This document shows, piece by piece, positions 1 to 5,578 of a stretch of DNA of 5,578 bases. A program made the position numbers and the translations under genes. How positions within the stretch are numbered: the first letter of the stretch is position 1; each line of letters begins with the position of its first letter. The stretch covers positions 1-5,578 of the forward strand of contig CAYFRA010000086.1 of assembly GCA_964345395.1 (NCBI GenBank), in the 5' to 3' direction. Below the pieces are notes generated by a model, which did no database searches, was not told where the DNA came from, and was given only the letters and a program-made list of their open reading frames with translations. Origin of the DNA: UPXZ01 sp964345395 (GTDB taxonomy: Bacteria; Bacteroidota; Bacteroidia; Bacteroidales; Paludibacteraceae).

Positions 1-229
1 AAACTTTTTTAGTTCCCACCAAATATTTTTGTCTATTATTTTGCAAATATTTTACAACAAATTATTATTGTATTATTAATCAAGATTTTAAGGATGAAAT
101 TAATTTAAAATTAATTTATTGTTGAGACAAACCTACACATTACTCAAATCAAAACACCTTTTTTAAACAGGCAATAAATATGAATCGTAACACTTATTAA
201 AAAGAGAAAATCAAATTTACATCAAGGTA
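1..229. other. Non-coding AT-rich region, no gene seen
   Basis: No credible reading frame, tRNA or rRNA is visible on either strand here. The stretch lies downstream of the minus-strand NlpC/P60 gene. No GC-rich hairpin followed by a T-tract was found that would serve as its terminator. Two weak points were noted. TAGGTTTG on the minus strand (135 down to 128) fits the Bacteroidota -7 element, but the nearest suitable TTG partner leaves only a 14-bp spacer. At 97-117 the palindrome AAATTAATTT occurs twice, separated by one base. Either could belong to the control region of a leftward gene beyond the window edge, but this is speculative. Confidence 0.6.
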
Positions 230-1261
230 TTACGGTATATTTAGTCTCTGGCCAATCTTAATGTTATTTGTATTGAGGTTATTTGCAGTTTTTAATTGGT
301 CTATTGTGCATCCATATTTTCGAGAAATAGAGTATAGCGACTCACCTTTTGTTACTGTATGAACAGTTACAGATAAATCTGAATCAAATACTTCGTTATT
401 TGTAGTAGTTGATATAACAGTTGAATCACTTGAATCGGTTAGTAACTCAACTGATGGTTTGGAATCAAAATTAGTTGAAAACTTAATTTGGGGTTTGGAC
501 ACTGCCTCCAAAATCAACAACTTTTGACCTTGCTTTATTCTTTTGGAGTTTAGATTATTCAAACTCATTATTGTAGATATCGGGACATCATACAGCATTG
601 AGATTTTAGATAGCGTTTCTCCTTTTCGGACTATATGATATAGGGCATCTCTCATATTTGAAGCAGAACTTTGATTACCATACGAGGTTTGTTCTCTTTC
701 TAATTCTGATTTCACTACGTTTTCTTTGGATAATAAAATAGGAAGCTCATTATTTGCAGCAATTGGTCTTCCTGCTTTCAAATATCGTGACGCGTAATAC
801 GGCTCATTCGACTTTGAGAAAATCACCCCTTTACTCACAGAAGCATGTAAAAACTGAAACTCACCATTTCCTAAATTTTCACTCACAATACCTACGTGCC
901 CTACTACCCCATTGATACGTCTTCCCGTAAAAAAAACCAGATCGCCCTTTTGTAAATCTTTTCTTTTTACCTCAGGAAATTGCTTGGCTTGATCACGAGA
1001 GGAGCGATTTAGTTGATAACCAAACTCCTTGAAAACATATGATGTGAATCCTGAACAGTCAAATCCTTTGGGAGAGATACCTCCATAGCGGTATGGAGTT
1101 CTTAGAAATTTTGAACCATAATTTATAATCGAGTCCTGTAACAAGATTTTATTCTCCTTCTCGCTATTTTTGCTAAGTTGGAATGCACCTGTTTTCAAAC
1201 TTGACGAACAGGCGACAAAAATAATTGATAAGAATATTGTAAGTATAATGGTTTTCTTCAC
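230..1261 (-). CDS. NlpC/P60 family peptidoglycan hydrolase lipoprotein with two C-terminal LysM repeats
   Basis: Predicted cell-wall endopeptidase (peptidase family C40) that would cleave stem peptides of peptidoglycan from a lipid-anchored position in the periplasm. Residues 1-18 form a lipoprotein signal: a Lys-Lys start, a hydrophobic run, then FVAC with Cys18 as the lipidation site. The residues after it (SSSLK) lack the acidic pattern known for surface-exported Bacteroidota lipoproteins, so a periplasm-facing anchor is inferred. The NlpC/P60 domain spans about residues 43-165 and has the full catalytic set: Cys69 in DCSG, His122 in GHVGI, and His139 in LHAS. Two LysM repeats follow at about 208-250 and 299-342, joined by a Ser/Thr-rich linker; LysM binds glycan chains. 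The start codon is GTG (CAC at 1259-1261). No in-frame ATG lies just upstream, and the next methionine is residue 203, inside the mature protein, so the GTG start is well supported. The preceding gene ends 106 bp upstream, and a -7-like element in that gap suggests separate transcription. The family is certain; the exact bond cleaved cannot be read from sequence. Confidence 0.93.
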   Translation of the reverse strand: MKKTIILTIFLSIIFVACSSSLKTGAFQLSKNSEKENKILLQDSIINYGSKFLRTPYRYGGISPKGFDCSGFTSYVFKEFGYQLNRSSRDQAKQFPEVKRKDLQKGDLVFFTGRRINGVVGHVGIVSENLGNGEFQFLHASVSKGVIFSKSNEPYYASRYLKAGRPIAANNELPILLSKENVVKSELEREQTSYGNQSSASNMRDALYHIVRKGETLSKISMLYDVPISTIMSLNNLNSKRIKQGQKLLILEAVSKPQIKFSTNFDSKPSVELLTDSSDSTVISTTTNNEVFDSDLSVTVHTVTKGESLYSISRKYGCTIDQLKTANNLNTNNIKIGQRLNIP

Positions 1262-1292
1262 AATAATATTTTTAAAATGAATTATAATTATA

Positions 1293-1300
1293 CAAATGTA
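1293..1300 (-). promoter_or_regulatory. Candidate Bacteroidota -7 element for the NlpC/P60 gene
   Basis: On the minus strand TACATTTG matches the TAnnTTTG -7 consensus and lies 31 bases before the GTG start, which would give a short leader of about 25 nt. No TTG is present at the expected 17-23 bp upstream (the place reads TTT), so the promoter is only half supported. The region is AT-rich, which raises the chance of a random match. Confidence 0.4.
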
Positions 1301-1367
1301 TAAATTTTTATATAGAGATAAAAAATATTAGGTTTTGAAAACAGAATGATTAGAGTATTAAGTTTGA

Positions 1368-2489
1368 CTAATCAAGCTTTTCAGAATATATCAGCTCATA
1401 ATCAGGTAGCAAATCAGGATAAAGAATGGCTATAAGATCTTTCAAAAGCAAATCGGGGCGTGCAATGGCACTTTCCCAGAAATCATTGGCTGTGGTAGGT
1501 AAGATGCGTTTTCGGAAATTATAGACTTCATTGCTATTTACTGGTGCAAAGAGCTTGTGTTTTGGATCTTCTTGCAGTAACTCGTCATAAGTATCGAAGT
1601 TGCAATTGAGCCAGATGTCTGTATCGGCAAAATTCTTCAATACGGTTTCAAAATTCAAAGGTAAACTTCCCGTACTTTCATCATCAAAATAGAGATAATC
1701 AGCTCCTGCATCTTTAAGAAGTTGGCTCATAAAACTATTACCCCCTGGCATATACCAAGTTCCACGATAATTACTTCCCCAAAGCACTTTTGGCTTGGTA
1801 TTTGTTTGACTAATTAGACTTGCAGCCTCCAAATAGTTATTTTCAATTTGATTAAAAATGCTGTCTGCCTGACTTGACTTATCATAAAATGCAGCTACAA
1901 ACTTTATCCACTCTGCACGTCCTAATAACGAAGTTTCCATCCATTCATTATTATAAACAATGGGAATACCAGCTTGAGTGAGCCTCTCGGCATTGGCATC
2001 TTTATTATTATAACTGCTCATCATCAAAGCATTGGGATGAAGCTTCATTGTTTTTTCGATATTGATTTGAAAGGCATCACCCAAATCAATAATTTCTTCA
2101 TTTTTAATTTTTTCTCTAAGTTTTTCATTATAAACCAATGGAGCATTGCATACAGCCTTTAAGCTTTCAAGCTCATCGAGCAGACTTAGAAACTCCAAAT
2201 GAGTAACCGAACTACTTGCAAGAGAGGTTATTGGGACAAGAATTTTACTCCCATTTGATGGTGTTTCTATCTGTTTATCTTTGACCAAATAGTAATTGGC
2301 CTGGATCTCTTTGACGTTCCACGGATTGACAACTTCGATGTGGGTATATTTTTCATTTTGGTAAATAGCAAAGCCAACAGCATATTTATTTTTATTTAAA
2401 TCACCTTTATTGCTGTTACTATTTTCGGTGGAGTTTTTACAAGCAGTTAATATTATAGATATTATAATGAGTGAGAGAAGTTTTTTCAT
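1368..2489 (-). CDS. ABC transporter substrate-binding lipoprotein, cobalamin/iron-chelate (BtuF/FhuD-like) type
   Basis: Predicted periplasmic binding component of an importer for a metal chelate such as vitamin B12, a ferric siderophore or haem; the ligand cannot be told from sequence. Residues 1-17 are a lipoprotein signal ending in LTAC (Cys17), followed by an Asn/Ser/Lys-rich tether to about residue 36. The rest resembles the helical-backbone binding proteins (Peripla_BP_2 family). The N-terminal lobe includes VPITSLASSSVTHLEFLSLL (85-104) and a DLGDAFQINIEK segment (135-146). A long linking helix lies at about 189-230. The C-terminal lobe carries PGGNSFMSQLLKDAGADY (248-265), and the end has ARPDLLLKDLIAILYPDLLP (343-362), a tail typical of Bacteroidota members. 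At 373 aa it is full length. No permease or ATPase gene is next to it: the upstream gene is an aminopeptidase and the downstream one a wall hydrolase, so transporter partners must lie elsewhere. No clear promoter was found in the 76-bp gap upstream, which holds a terminator-like hairpin. Confidence 0.88.
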   Translation of the reverse strand: MKKLLSLIIISIILTACKNSTENSNSNKGDLNKNKYAVGFAIYQNEKYTHIEVVNPWNVKEIQANYYLVKDKQIETPSNGSKILVPITSLASSSVTHLEFLSLLDELESLKAVCNAPLVYNEKLREKIKNEEIIDLGDAFQINIEKTMKLHPNALMMSSYNNKDANAERLTQAGIPIVYNNEWMETSLLGRAEWIKFVAAFYDKSSQADSIFNQIENNYLEAASLISQTNTKPKVLWGSNYRGTWYMPGGNSFMSQLLKDAGADYLYFDDESTGSLPLNFETVLKNFADTDIWLNCNFDTYDELLQEDPKHKLFAPVNSNEVYNFRKRILPTTANDFWESAIARPDLLLKDLIAILYPDLLPDYELIYSEKLD

Positions 2490-2499
2490 CCTATGATGT

Positions 2500-2540
2500 A
2501 TAAAAAGAACTCACGGGATATAGTGAGTAACCCGTGAGTT
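2500..2540 (-). terminator. Rho-independent terminator (or attenuator-like hairpin) after the aminopeptidase gene
   Basis: AACTCACGGG (2508-2517) and CCCGTGAGTT (2531-2540) form a perfect 10-bp inverted repeat around a 13-base loop. Read on the minus strand the hairpin is followed by CTTTTTAT (2507 down to 2500), a U-tract in the right place to end transcripts of the aminopeptidase gene, whose stop codon is about 25 bases before the stem. The stem ends only 18 bases before the ATG of the binding-protein gene, so it would also lie in the leader of any read-through transcript. The loop contains a second copy of ACTCAC (minus strand), which allows a shorter alternative 6-bp stem with the 3' arm. 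Confidence 0.8.
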
Positions 2541-2565
2541 GAAAATTTATAATTTATTTTTTTAA

Positions 2566-4344
2566 TTAAATTGCTTTTGTTTTTTCTTTCAACCATATTT
2601 GCTCTTCTTCAGAAAGATGTGATGAAAGATTATTATATACCTCTACATGATAGTTATTTAACCATTCACGCTCAACTTGAGTAAGCATTGATACATTTAC
2701 CAAGCGGGTATCCATATAACACCATGTTAAATTTTCAAACTGGTAGAACTGTCCGAACTCTGTTTTTTCAGCAGGTACGACTTGAATGAGATTCTCGATT
2801 CTAATACCATATTGATTGGGGCGGTATAGTCCTGGCTCATTTGACAGAATCATTCCCACCTCTAAAGTTGTGGGGTTTTCATCCATACGAATACTTTGCG
2901 GACCTTCGTGCACATTCAAGAAGTGCCCAATGCCATGTCCGGTGCCGTGTCCATAATTGATAGCTTCGTCCCACATTGCTTTTCGAGCTAAAATATCCAA
3001 CTGTGAACCACGAGTTTTGACTGGGAATTTGGCCAAAGAGAGTTGTATATGTCCTTTTAGCACCAAAGTATAGTCGTGTTTCATCTGCTCTGTAGGCTCA
3101 GAGCAAGCTACTGTTCGCGTAATATCTGTCGTACCATCATAATATTGTCCTCCTGAATCCAAAAGCAAAATACCTTCAGGTAAAATTTCCGCATCACTTT
3201 CGGGGGTAGCTGAATAGTGAACGATGGCACCGTGTCCTGCATAACCAGCTATTGTAGAGAAGCTATCGCCTACAAAACCATCTTGCTCTTTTCTGAAAGA
3301 GAGTAGCTTTTCGGTAATAGAAATCTCGGTCAACTTCACTTTTCCTAAGTTCTCTTCAAACCACTTGAAGAAGCGAGTCATAGCAACGCCATCTTTAACC
3401 ATAGCACGGCGAGCACCTTCAATCTCAACGCTATTTTTCACACTTTTCAGTTTAAAAACGGGCGACATAGAGAAACGCTTAGGGCAAGCTGCTGGAATTT
3501 TTTCAAATAGAGCTTGATTAAATTTAGCACCGTCAACCAAAACAGCTTTATCAGCTGGAATATCAGCAAGAGTTTTTGCTACATCGGTGTAGTTGGCAAA
3601 GTTAATTGCATTATCTTTTAAGTATTGTTTCGTATTTTCAGTCAGTTTTTCGGGTGCCACAAATAGTGTTGCTTTATCCATCTCAACCAGTGCATAAGCA
3701 ATTGTTACTGGATTGTAACTCACATCATTACCACGTATATTGAATAACCAAGCGATATCATCTAAAGCAGAAAACAGAGCAACATCAGCAAAAAGTTTTT
3801 TCATTTCTACTCGAAGCTCCATCAACTTATCGGCAACAGTTTTTCCTGTATGCTTCGTATCAAAAACAAAAAATGGATTTTTGGGTAGTTCGGGACGGTC
3901 AGTCCAAACTTTATCAATCAAATCTATTGACACCAATTCAATACCACTTAAACTCAACTCATTTTTCATAGCTGCGTAAGCGTTTACAGAGAACATCTCT
4001 GCGTTTACACCCACTTTATCGCCAGCTTTCAACTCCTTAGCAAACCAAGGAACAATTTCTAAAACGCCGGGTTCGCCCTGTTTCATAAGCTCAAATTCGG
4101 TACCTTCAAGTTGCTCACCACCTTGAAGAAAATAGCGACTATCTGTCCATACTCCAGATTTTTCCAAAGTTAAAGCGGCAGTACCAGCGGAGCCATTGAA
4201 ACCGCTAATCCACTCACGCTCTTTCCAGTAATCAGCGATATACTCACTTGCGTGTGGGTCGGTACCTGGGATAATGGTGCCTGAAACACCTGCTTCTTTC
4301 ATTGCTTTACGCAGTTCGGCCAAACGATTGTTGATTTTTGTCAT
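2566..4344 (-). CDS. Xaa-Pro aminopeptidase (aminopeptidase P, family M24B), three-domain type
   Basis: Predicted cytoplasmic metallopeptidase that removes an N-terminal residue when the second residue is proline; there is no signal peptide. The 592-residue length and layout match the eukaryotic XPNPEP1-like three-domain form rather than the shorter E. coli PepP. A first creatinase-like domain covers about 5-150 (with SGFNGSAGTA at 47-56), a second about 160-305, and the catalytic pita-bread domain about 310-530. A C-terminal M24_C segment runs from about 535 to 592. All five dinuclear-metal ligands can be seen: Asp396 (LLLDSGG), Asp407 (TTDITRT), His470 (HGTGHG), Glu503 (SNEPG) and Glu517 (RIENL). 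The active-site histidines His376, His466 and His479 (NVHEG) are also present, so it should be active. Manganese is the usual metal of the family. The ATG start fits the family N-terminus, and a good promoter lies about 70 bases upstream. It is transcribed divergently from lgt. By eye its base composition is less AT-rich than its neighbours, which fits a conserved, well-expressed gene. Confidence 0.95.
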   Translation of the reverse strand: MTKINNRLAELRKAMKEAGVSGTIIPGTDPHASEYIADYWKEREWISGFNGSAGTAALTLEKSGVWTDSRYFLQGGEQLEGTEFELMKQGEPGVLEIVPWFAKELKAGDKVGVNAEMFSVNAYAAMKNELSLSGIELVSIDLIDKVWTDRPELPKNPFFVFDTKHTGKTVADKLMELRVEMKKLFADVALFSALDDIAWLFNIRGNDVSYNPVTIAYALVEMDKATLFVAPEKLTENTKQYLKDNAINFANYTDVAKTLADIPADKAVLVDGAKFNQALFEKIPAACPKRFSMSPVFKLKSVKNSVEIEGARRAMVKDGVAMTRFFKWFEENLGKVKLTEISITEKLLSFRKEQDGFVGDSFSTIAGYAGHGAIVHYSATPESDAEILPEGILLLDSGGQYYDGTTDITRTVACSEPTEQMKHDYTLVLKGHIQLSLAKFPVKTRGSQLDILARKAMWDEAINYGHGTGHGIGHFLNVHEGPQSIRMDENPTTLEVGMILSNEPGLYRPNQYGIRIENLIQVVPAEKTEFGQFYQFENLTWCYMDTRLVNVSMLTQVEREWLNNYHVEVYNNLSSHLSEEEQIWLKEKTKAI

Positions 4345-4411
4345 TTTTCAGATATTTTTTTATTTATACAAATTAAATTCAAACTGAAGTCTATTTTATC
4401 AGACTATCTGG

Positions 4412-4441
4412 CAAAGTTAAATAAATATGTGCTTTATCCAA
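4412..4441 (-). promoter_or_regulatory. Bacteroidota-type promoter for the aminopeptidase gene
   Basis: On the minus strand TTG (4441-4439) is followed after 19 bp by TAACTTTG (4419-4412). This is a full match to the TTG-N(17-23)-TAnnTTTG pattern recognised by the primary sigma factor of Bacteroidota. Transcription would begin near 4405, giving a leader of roughly 60 nt. The -33 element lies inside one arm of an 11-bp inverted repeat (4439-4467). Confidence 0.65.
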
Positions 4442-4467
4442 TATTATTTTTGGTAGAAATAATATTG
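4439..4467. repeat. Perfect inverted repeat in the divergent promoter region, possible operator
   Basis: CAATATTATTT (4439-4449) and AAATAATATTG (4457-4467) are exact reverse complements of 11 bases, separated by 7 bases (TTGGTAG). The left arm covers the -33 element of the aminopeptidase promoter, and the whole repeat lies about 60 bp upstream of the lgt -33 element. The size and symmetry would suit a dimeric DNA-binding regulator. It is not followed by a T-tract on either strand and contains almost only A-T pairs, so a terminator role is unlikely. Regulator binding is inference only. Confidence 0.5.
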
Positions 4468-4529
4468 AACCCTCAAAAATCATTAAATGCATAAAAGAGA
4501 AACAAAGTTGAAAATAGAAAATAATTGTA

Positions 4530-4560
4530 TTGCTTATTTTCAAATAAAACATTAGCTTTG
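4530..4560 (+). promoter_or_regulatory. Bacteroidota-type promoter for lgt
   Basis: TTG (4530-4532), a 20-bp spacer and TAGCTTTG (4553-4560) fully match the TTG-N(17-23)-TAnnTTTG consensus. The -7 element ends 27 bases before the ATG at 4588, so the leader would be about 20 nt. The position of this promoter also rules out the in-frame TTG at 4525 as a translation start, because it lies upstream of the expected transcript. Confidence 0.7.
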
Positions 4561-4587
4561 TACGTTAAATGTAAAATTTTAGGAAGT

Positions 4588-5514
4588 ATGATATTACAAG
4601 TGATATGGGATGTTAATCCTGAGATATTTTCATTAGGTCCTTTGAGTGTTCGATGGTATGGTGCTTTGTGGGCAGTTGGTATTTTTTTAGCTTTGATAAT
4701 AGTTAGCAAAATTTATAAACACGAAAATCATCCGCAAGAGTGGATTGATAAGAAATTTATCTATGTCGTTATAGGCACAGTATTGGGTGCTCGCTTGGGG
4801 CATTGTCTATTTTATGAGTGGCATTTGCTAAATGAGCCTGTAAAATTTTTAGGTATGACTTTTAAATATGGTAATCCATTTTTAGTTAAACCTTGGGAGA
4901 TGCTTTATATATGGCAAGGCGGATTGGCAAGTCATGGTGGAGCAATCGGCATACTGATAGCGATGTATCTATTCAGTAAAAACGTAACACATAAAAGTTT
5001 AATTTGGGGATTAGACCGATTGGTGATTGGTGCGGCATTGACTGGTGCAGCTATTCGTTTGGGCAACTTGATGAACTCCGAAATTTATGGTAGTGTAACG
5101 GATATGCCTTGGGGTTTTGTCTTTGTAAACGACCCATATGGCGATGGACTTCCCCACCACCCCACGCAGATTTATGAAATGCTTTATTGCTTGGTTACTT
5201 TTGCTATTACTTACTGGATGTATTGGAAAAAAGGAGCTCAACGCCGAGTAGGTTTGATATTTGGTGTTTTCTTAATCGGTATATTTGGAACTCGTTTCTT
5301 GCTTGAGTTTATCAAATTGGATCAAGAGGCATTTGAAAGCGGAATGATATTTAATATGGGACAAATATTGAGTATTCCATTTATCATTTGGGGACTTTAC
5401 TTAATCTTTTATTACAGTAAAAAACACATTATCGAAGAGAAAAAAGCCGAAGTAATAAAAGAAACCCCTCAACATACAGGCAAAGGTAGAATGAAAAAAC
5501 AGTACAATAAATAA
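4588..5514 (+). CDS. lgt: Prolipoprotein diacylglyceryl transferase
   Basis: Inner-membrane enzyme that transfers diacylglycerol from phosphatidylglycerol to the lipobox cysteine of prolipoproteins, the first step of lipoprotein maturation. The 308-residue protein has about seven hydrophobic segments (roughly 22-40, 57-75, 108-129, 143-160, 197-212, 222-240 and 259-277). The Lgt signature residues can be matched to E. coli: Tyr24 (VRWYG), His116 (SHGG, E. coli His103), Arg157 and Asn160 (RLGN, E. coli Arg143/Asn146), Glu165 (E151), and Arg236/Glu240 (RFLLE, E. coli Arg239/Glu243). HPTQIYE at 191-197 is another family motif. The tail from about 280 is Lys/Glu-rich and probably cytoplasmic. I chose the ATG at 4588 because the protein then begins MILQVIWDVNPEIF as family members do. 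A longer in-frame TTG start at 4525 would precede the promoter. AGGAAG sits only one base before the ATG, too close for a normal Shine-Dalgarno. The stop overlaps the next start by one base, which suggests an operon with translational coupling. The two lipoproteins encoded nearby are likely substrates. Confidence 0.96.
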   Translation: MILQVIWDVNPEIFSLGPLSVRWYGALWAVGIFLALIIVSKIYKHENHPQEWIDKKFIYVVIGTVLGARLGHCLFYEWHLLNEPVKFLGMTFKYGNPFLVKPWEMLYIWQGGLASHGGAIGILIAMYLFSKNVTHKSLIWGLDRLVIGAALTGAAIRLGNLMNSEIYGSVTDMPWGFVFVNDPYGDGLPHHPTQIYEMLYCLVTFAITYWMYWKKGAQRRVGLIFGVFLIGIFGTRFLLEFIKLDQEAFESGMIFNMGQILSIPFIIWGLYLIFYYSKKHIIEEKKAEVIKETPQHTGKGRMKKQYNK

Positions 5515-5578
5515 TGGATATAAACGAAGTAAAACCCTATAATCAAGAAGAGAGCAAGACGAAGCAATTAAACAAAAT
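5514..5578 (+). CDS. ubiE: Start of a demethylmenaquinone methyltransferase (UbiE/MenG) gene, cut by the window end
   Basis: An ATG at 5514-5516 shares its A with the lgt stop codon (TAATG) and opens a frame that stays open to the window end. It gives 21 codons: MDINEVKPYNQEESKTKQLN followed by Lys. The KPYN-x-EESK-x-KQ pattern strongly resembles the N-terminus of Bacteroidota UbiE/MenG proteins, where it precedes the first SAM-binding segment. The full enzyme methylates demethylmenaquinone to menaquinone using S-adenosylmethionine. The catalytic domain is outside the window, so the call rests on this short N-terminal match plus the tight coupling to lgt. It has no promoter of its own here and is presumably cotranscribed from the lgt promoter. 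Confidence 0.7.
   Translation, partial: MDINEVKPYNQEESKTKQLNK

Noticed and set aside
24..31. TATTTTTG matching the -7 consensus on the plus strand
   Set aside because: No plus-strand gene follows before position 4588, and the -33 position would be outside the window; such matches are expected by chance in AT-rich DNA.
1299..1312. Small palindrome TATAAA-TT-TTTATA
   Set aside because: Short and A-T only, in a strongly AT-rich spacer; nothing distinguishes it from background.
1361..1378. Possible hairpin AAGTTTGA / TCAAGCTT at the end of the binding-protein gene
   Set aside because: It overlaps the stop codon, has a C-A mismatch on the transcribed strand, and no U-tract follows, so it does not qualify as a terminator.
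1974..2162. Plus-strand open frame of 62 codons
   Set aside because: Lies wholly antisense inside the well-supported binding-protein gene and shows no recognisable domain or promoter.
2490..2565. Cobalamin riboswitch before the BtuF-like gene
   Set aside because: The gap is only 76 bp and mostly taken up by a simple terminator hairpin, far too short for that riboswitch, and no B12-box-like sequence was seen.
3740..3979. Plus-strand open frame of 79 codons
   Set aside because: Antisense to the conserved aminopeptidase coding region; its low-complexity composition is what a mirrored frame would give.
4473..4709. Minus-strand open frame of 78 codons
   Set aside because: Covers the lgt promoter and the lgt N-terminal coding region on the opposite strand, with no family resemblance.
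5011..5241. Minus-strand open frame of 76 codons
   Set aside because: Antisense within lgt over its most conserved motifs; no independent support.

Overview
This AT-rich window looks like chromosomal DNA of a member of the Bacteroidota, probably Bacteroidales. Three things point there. Two gene starts carry the TTG-N(19-20)-TAnnTTTG promoter pattern of that phylum. Clear Shine-Dalgarno sites are missing at well-spaced positions. The gene products also fit (a 592-residue three-domain aminopeptidase P, an NlpC/P60-LysM lipoprotein, and lgt next to a menaquinone methyltransferase start). No rRNA, tRNA, CRISPR array, insertion sequence or phage gene was seen.

Layout. Positions 1-229 hold no gene. 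Three genes then run leftward on the minus strand. The last in transcription order is an NlpC/P60 peptidoglycan hydrolase lipoprotein with two LysM repeats (230-1261, GTG start). Before it comes a lipoprotein substrate-binding protein of the cobalamin/iron-chelate (BtuF/FhuD-like) type (1368-2489). The first is a cytoplasmic Xaa-Pro aminopeptidase (2566-4344). A strong hairpin with a U-tract lies between the aminopeptidase and the binding protein. From a 243-bp divergent intergenic region, lgt (4588-5514) runs rightward. Its stop codon overlaps by one base the ATG of a gene cut by the window end, whose first 21 residues look like the demethylmenaquinone methyltransferase UbiE/MenG.

How the genes relate. 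Lgt attaches diacylglycerol to the lipobox cysteine of prolipoproteins. Both the hydrolase and the binding protein carry such signals, so they are expected Lgt substrates. The binding protein has no permease or ATPase gene within the window. The aminopeptidase belongs to general peptide turnover. These are ordinary housekeeping and envelope genes, and I see no convincing novel system. The points most worth a second look are non-coding: a perfect 11-bp inverted repeat overlapping the -33 element of the aminopeptidase promoter, and a terminator-like hairpin ending only 18 nt before the binding-protein start codon.
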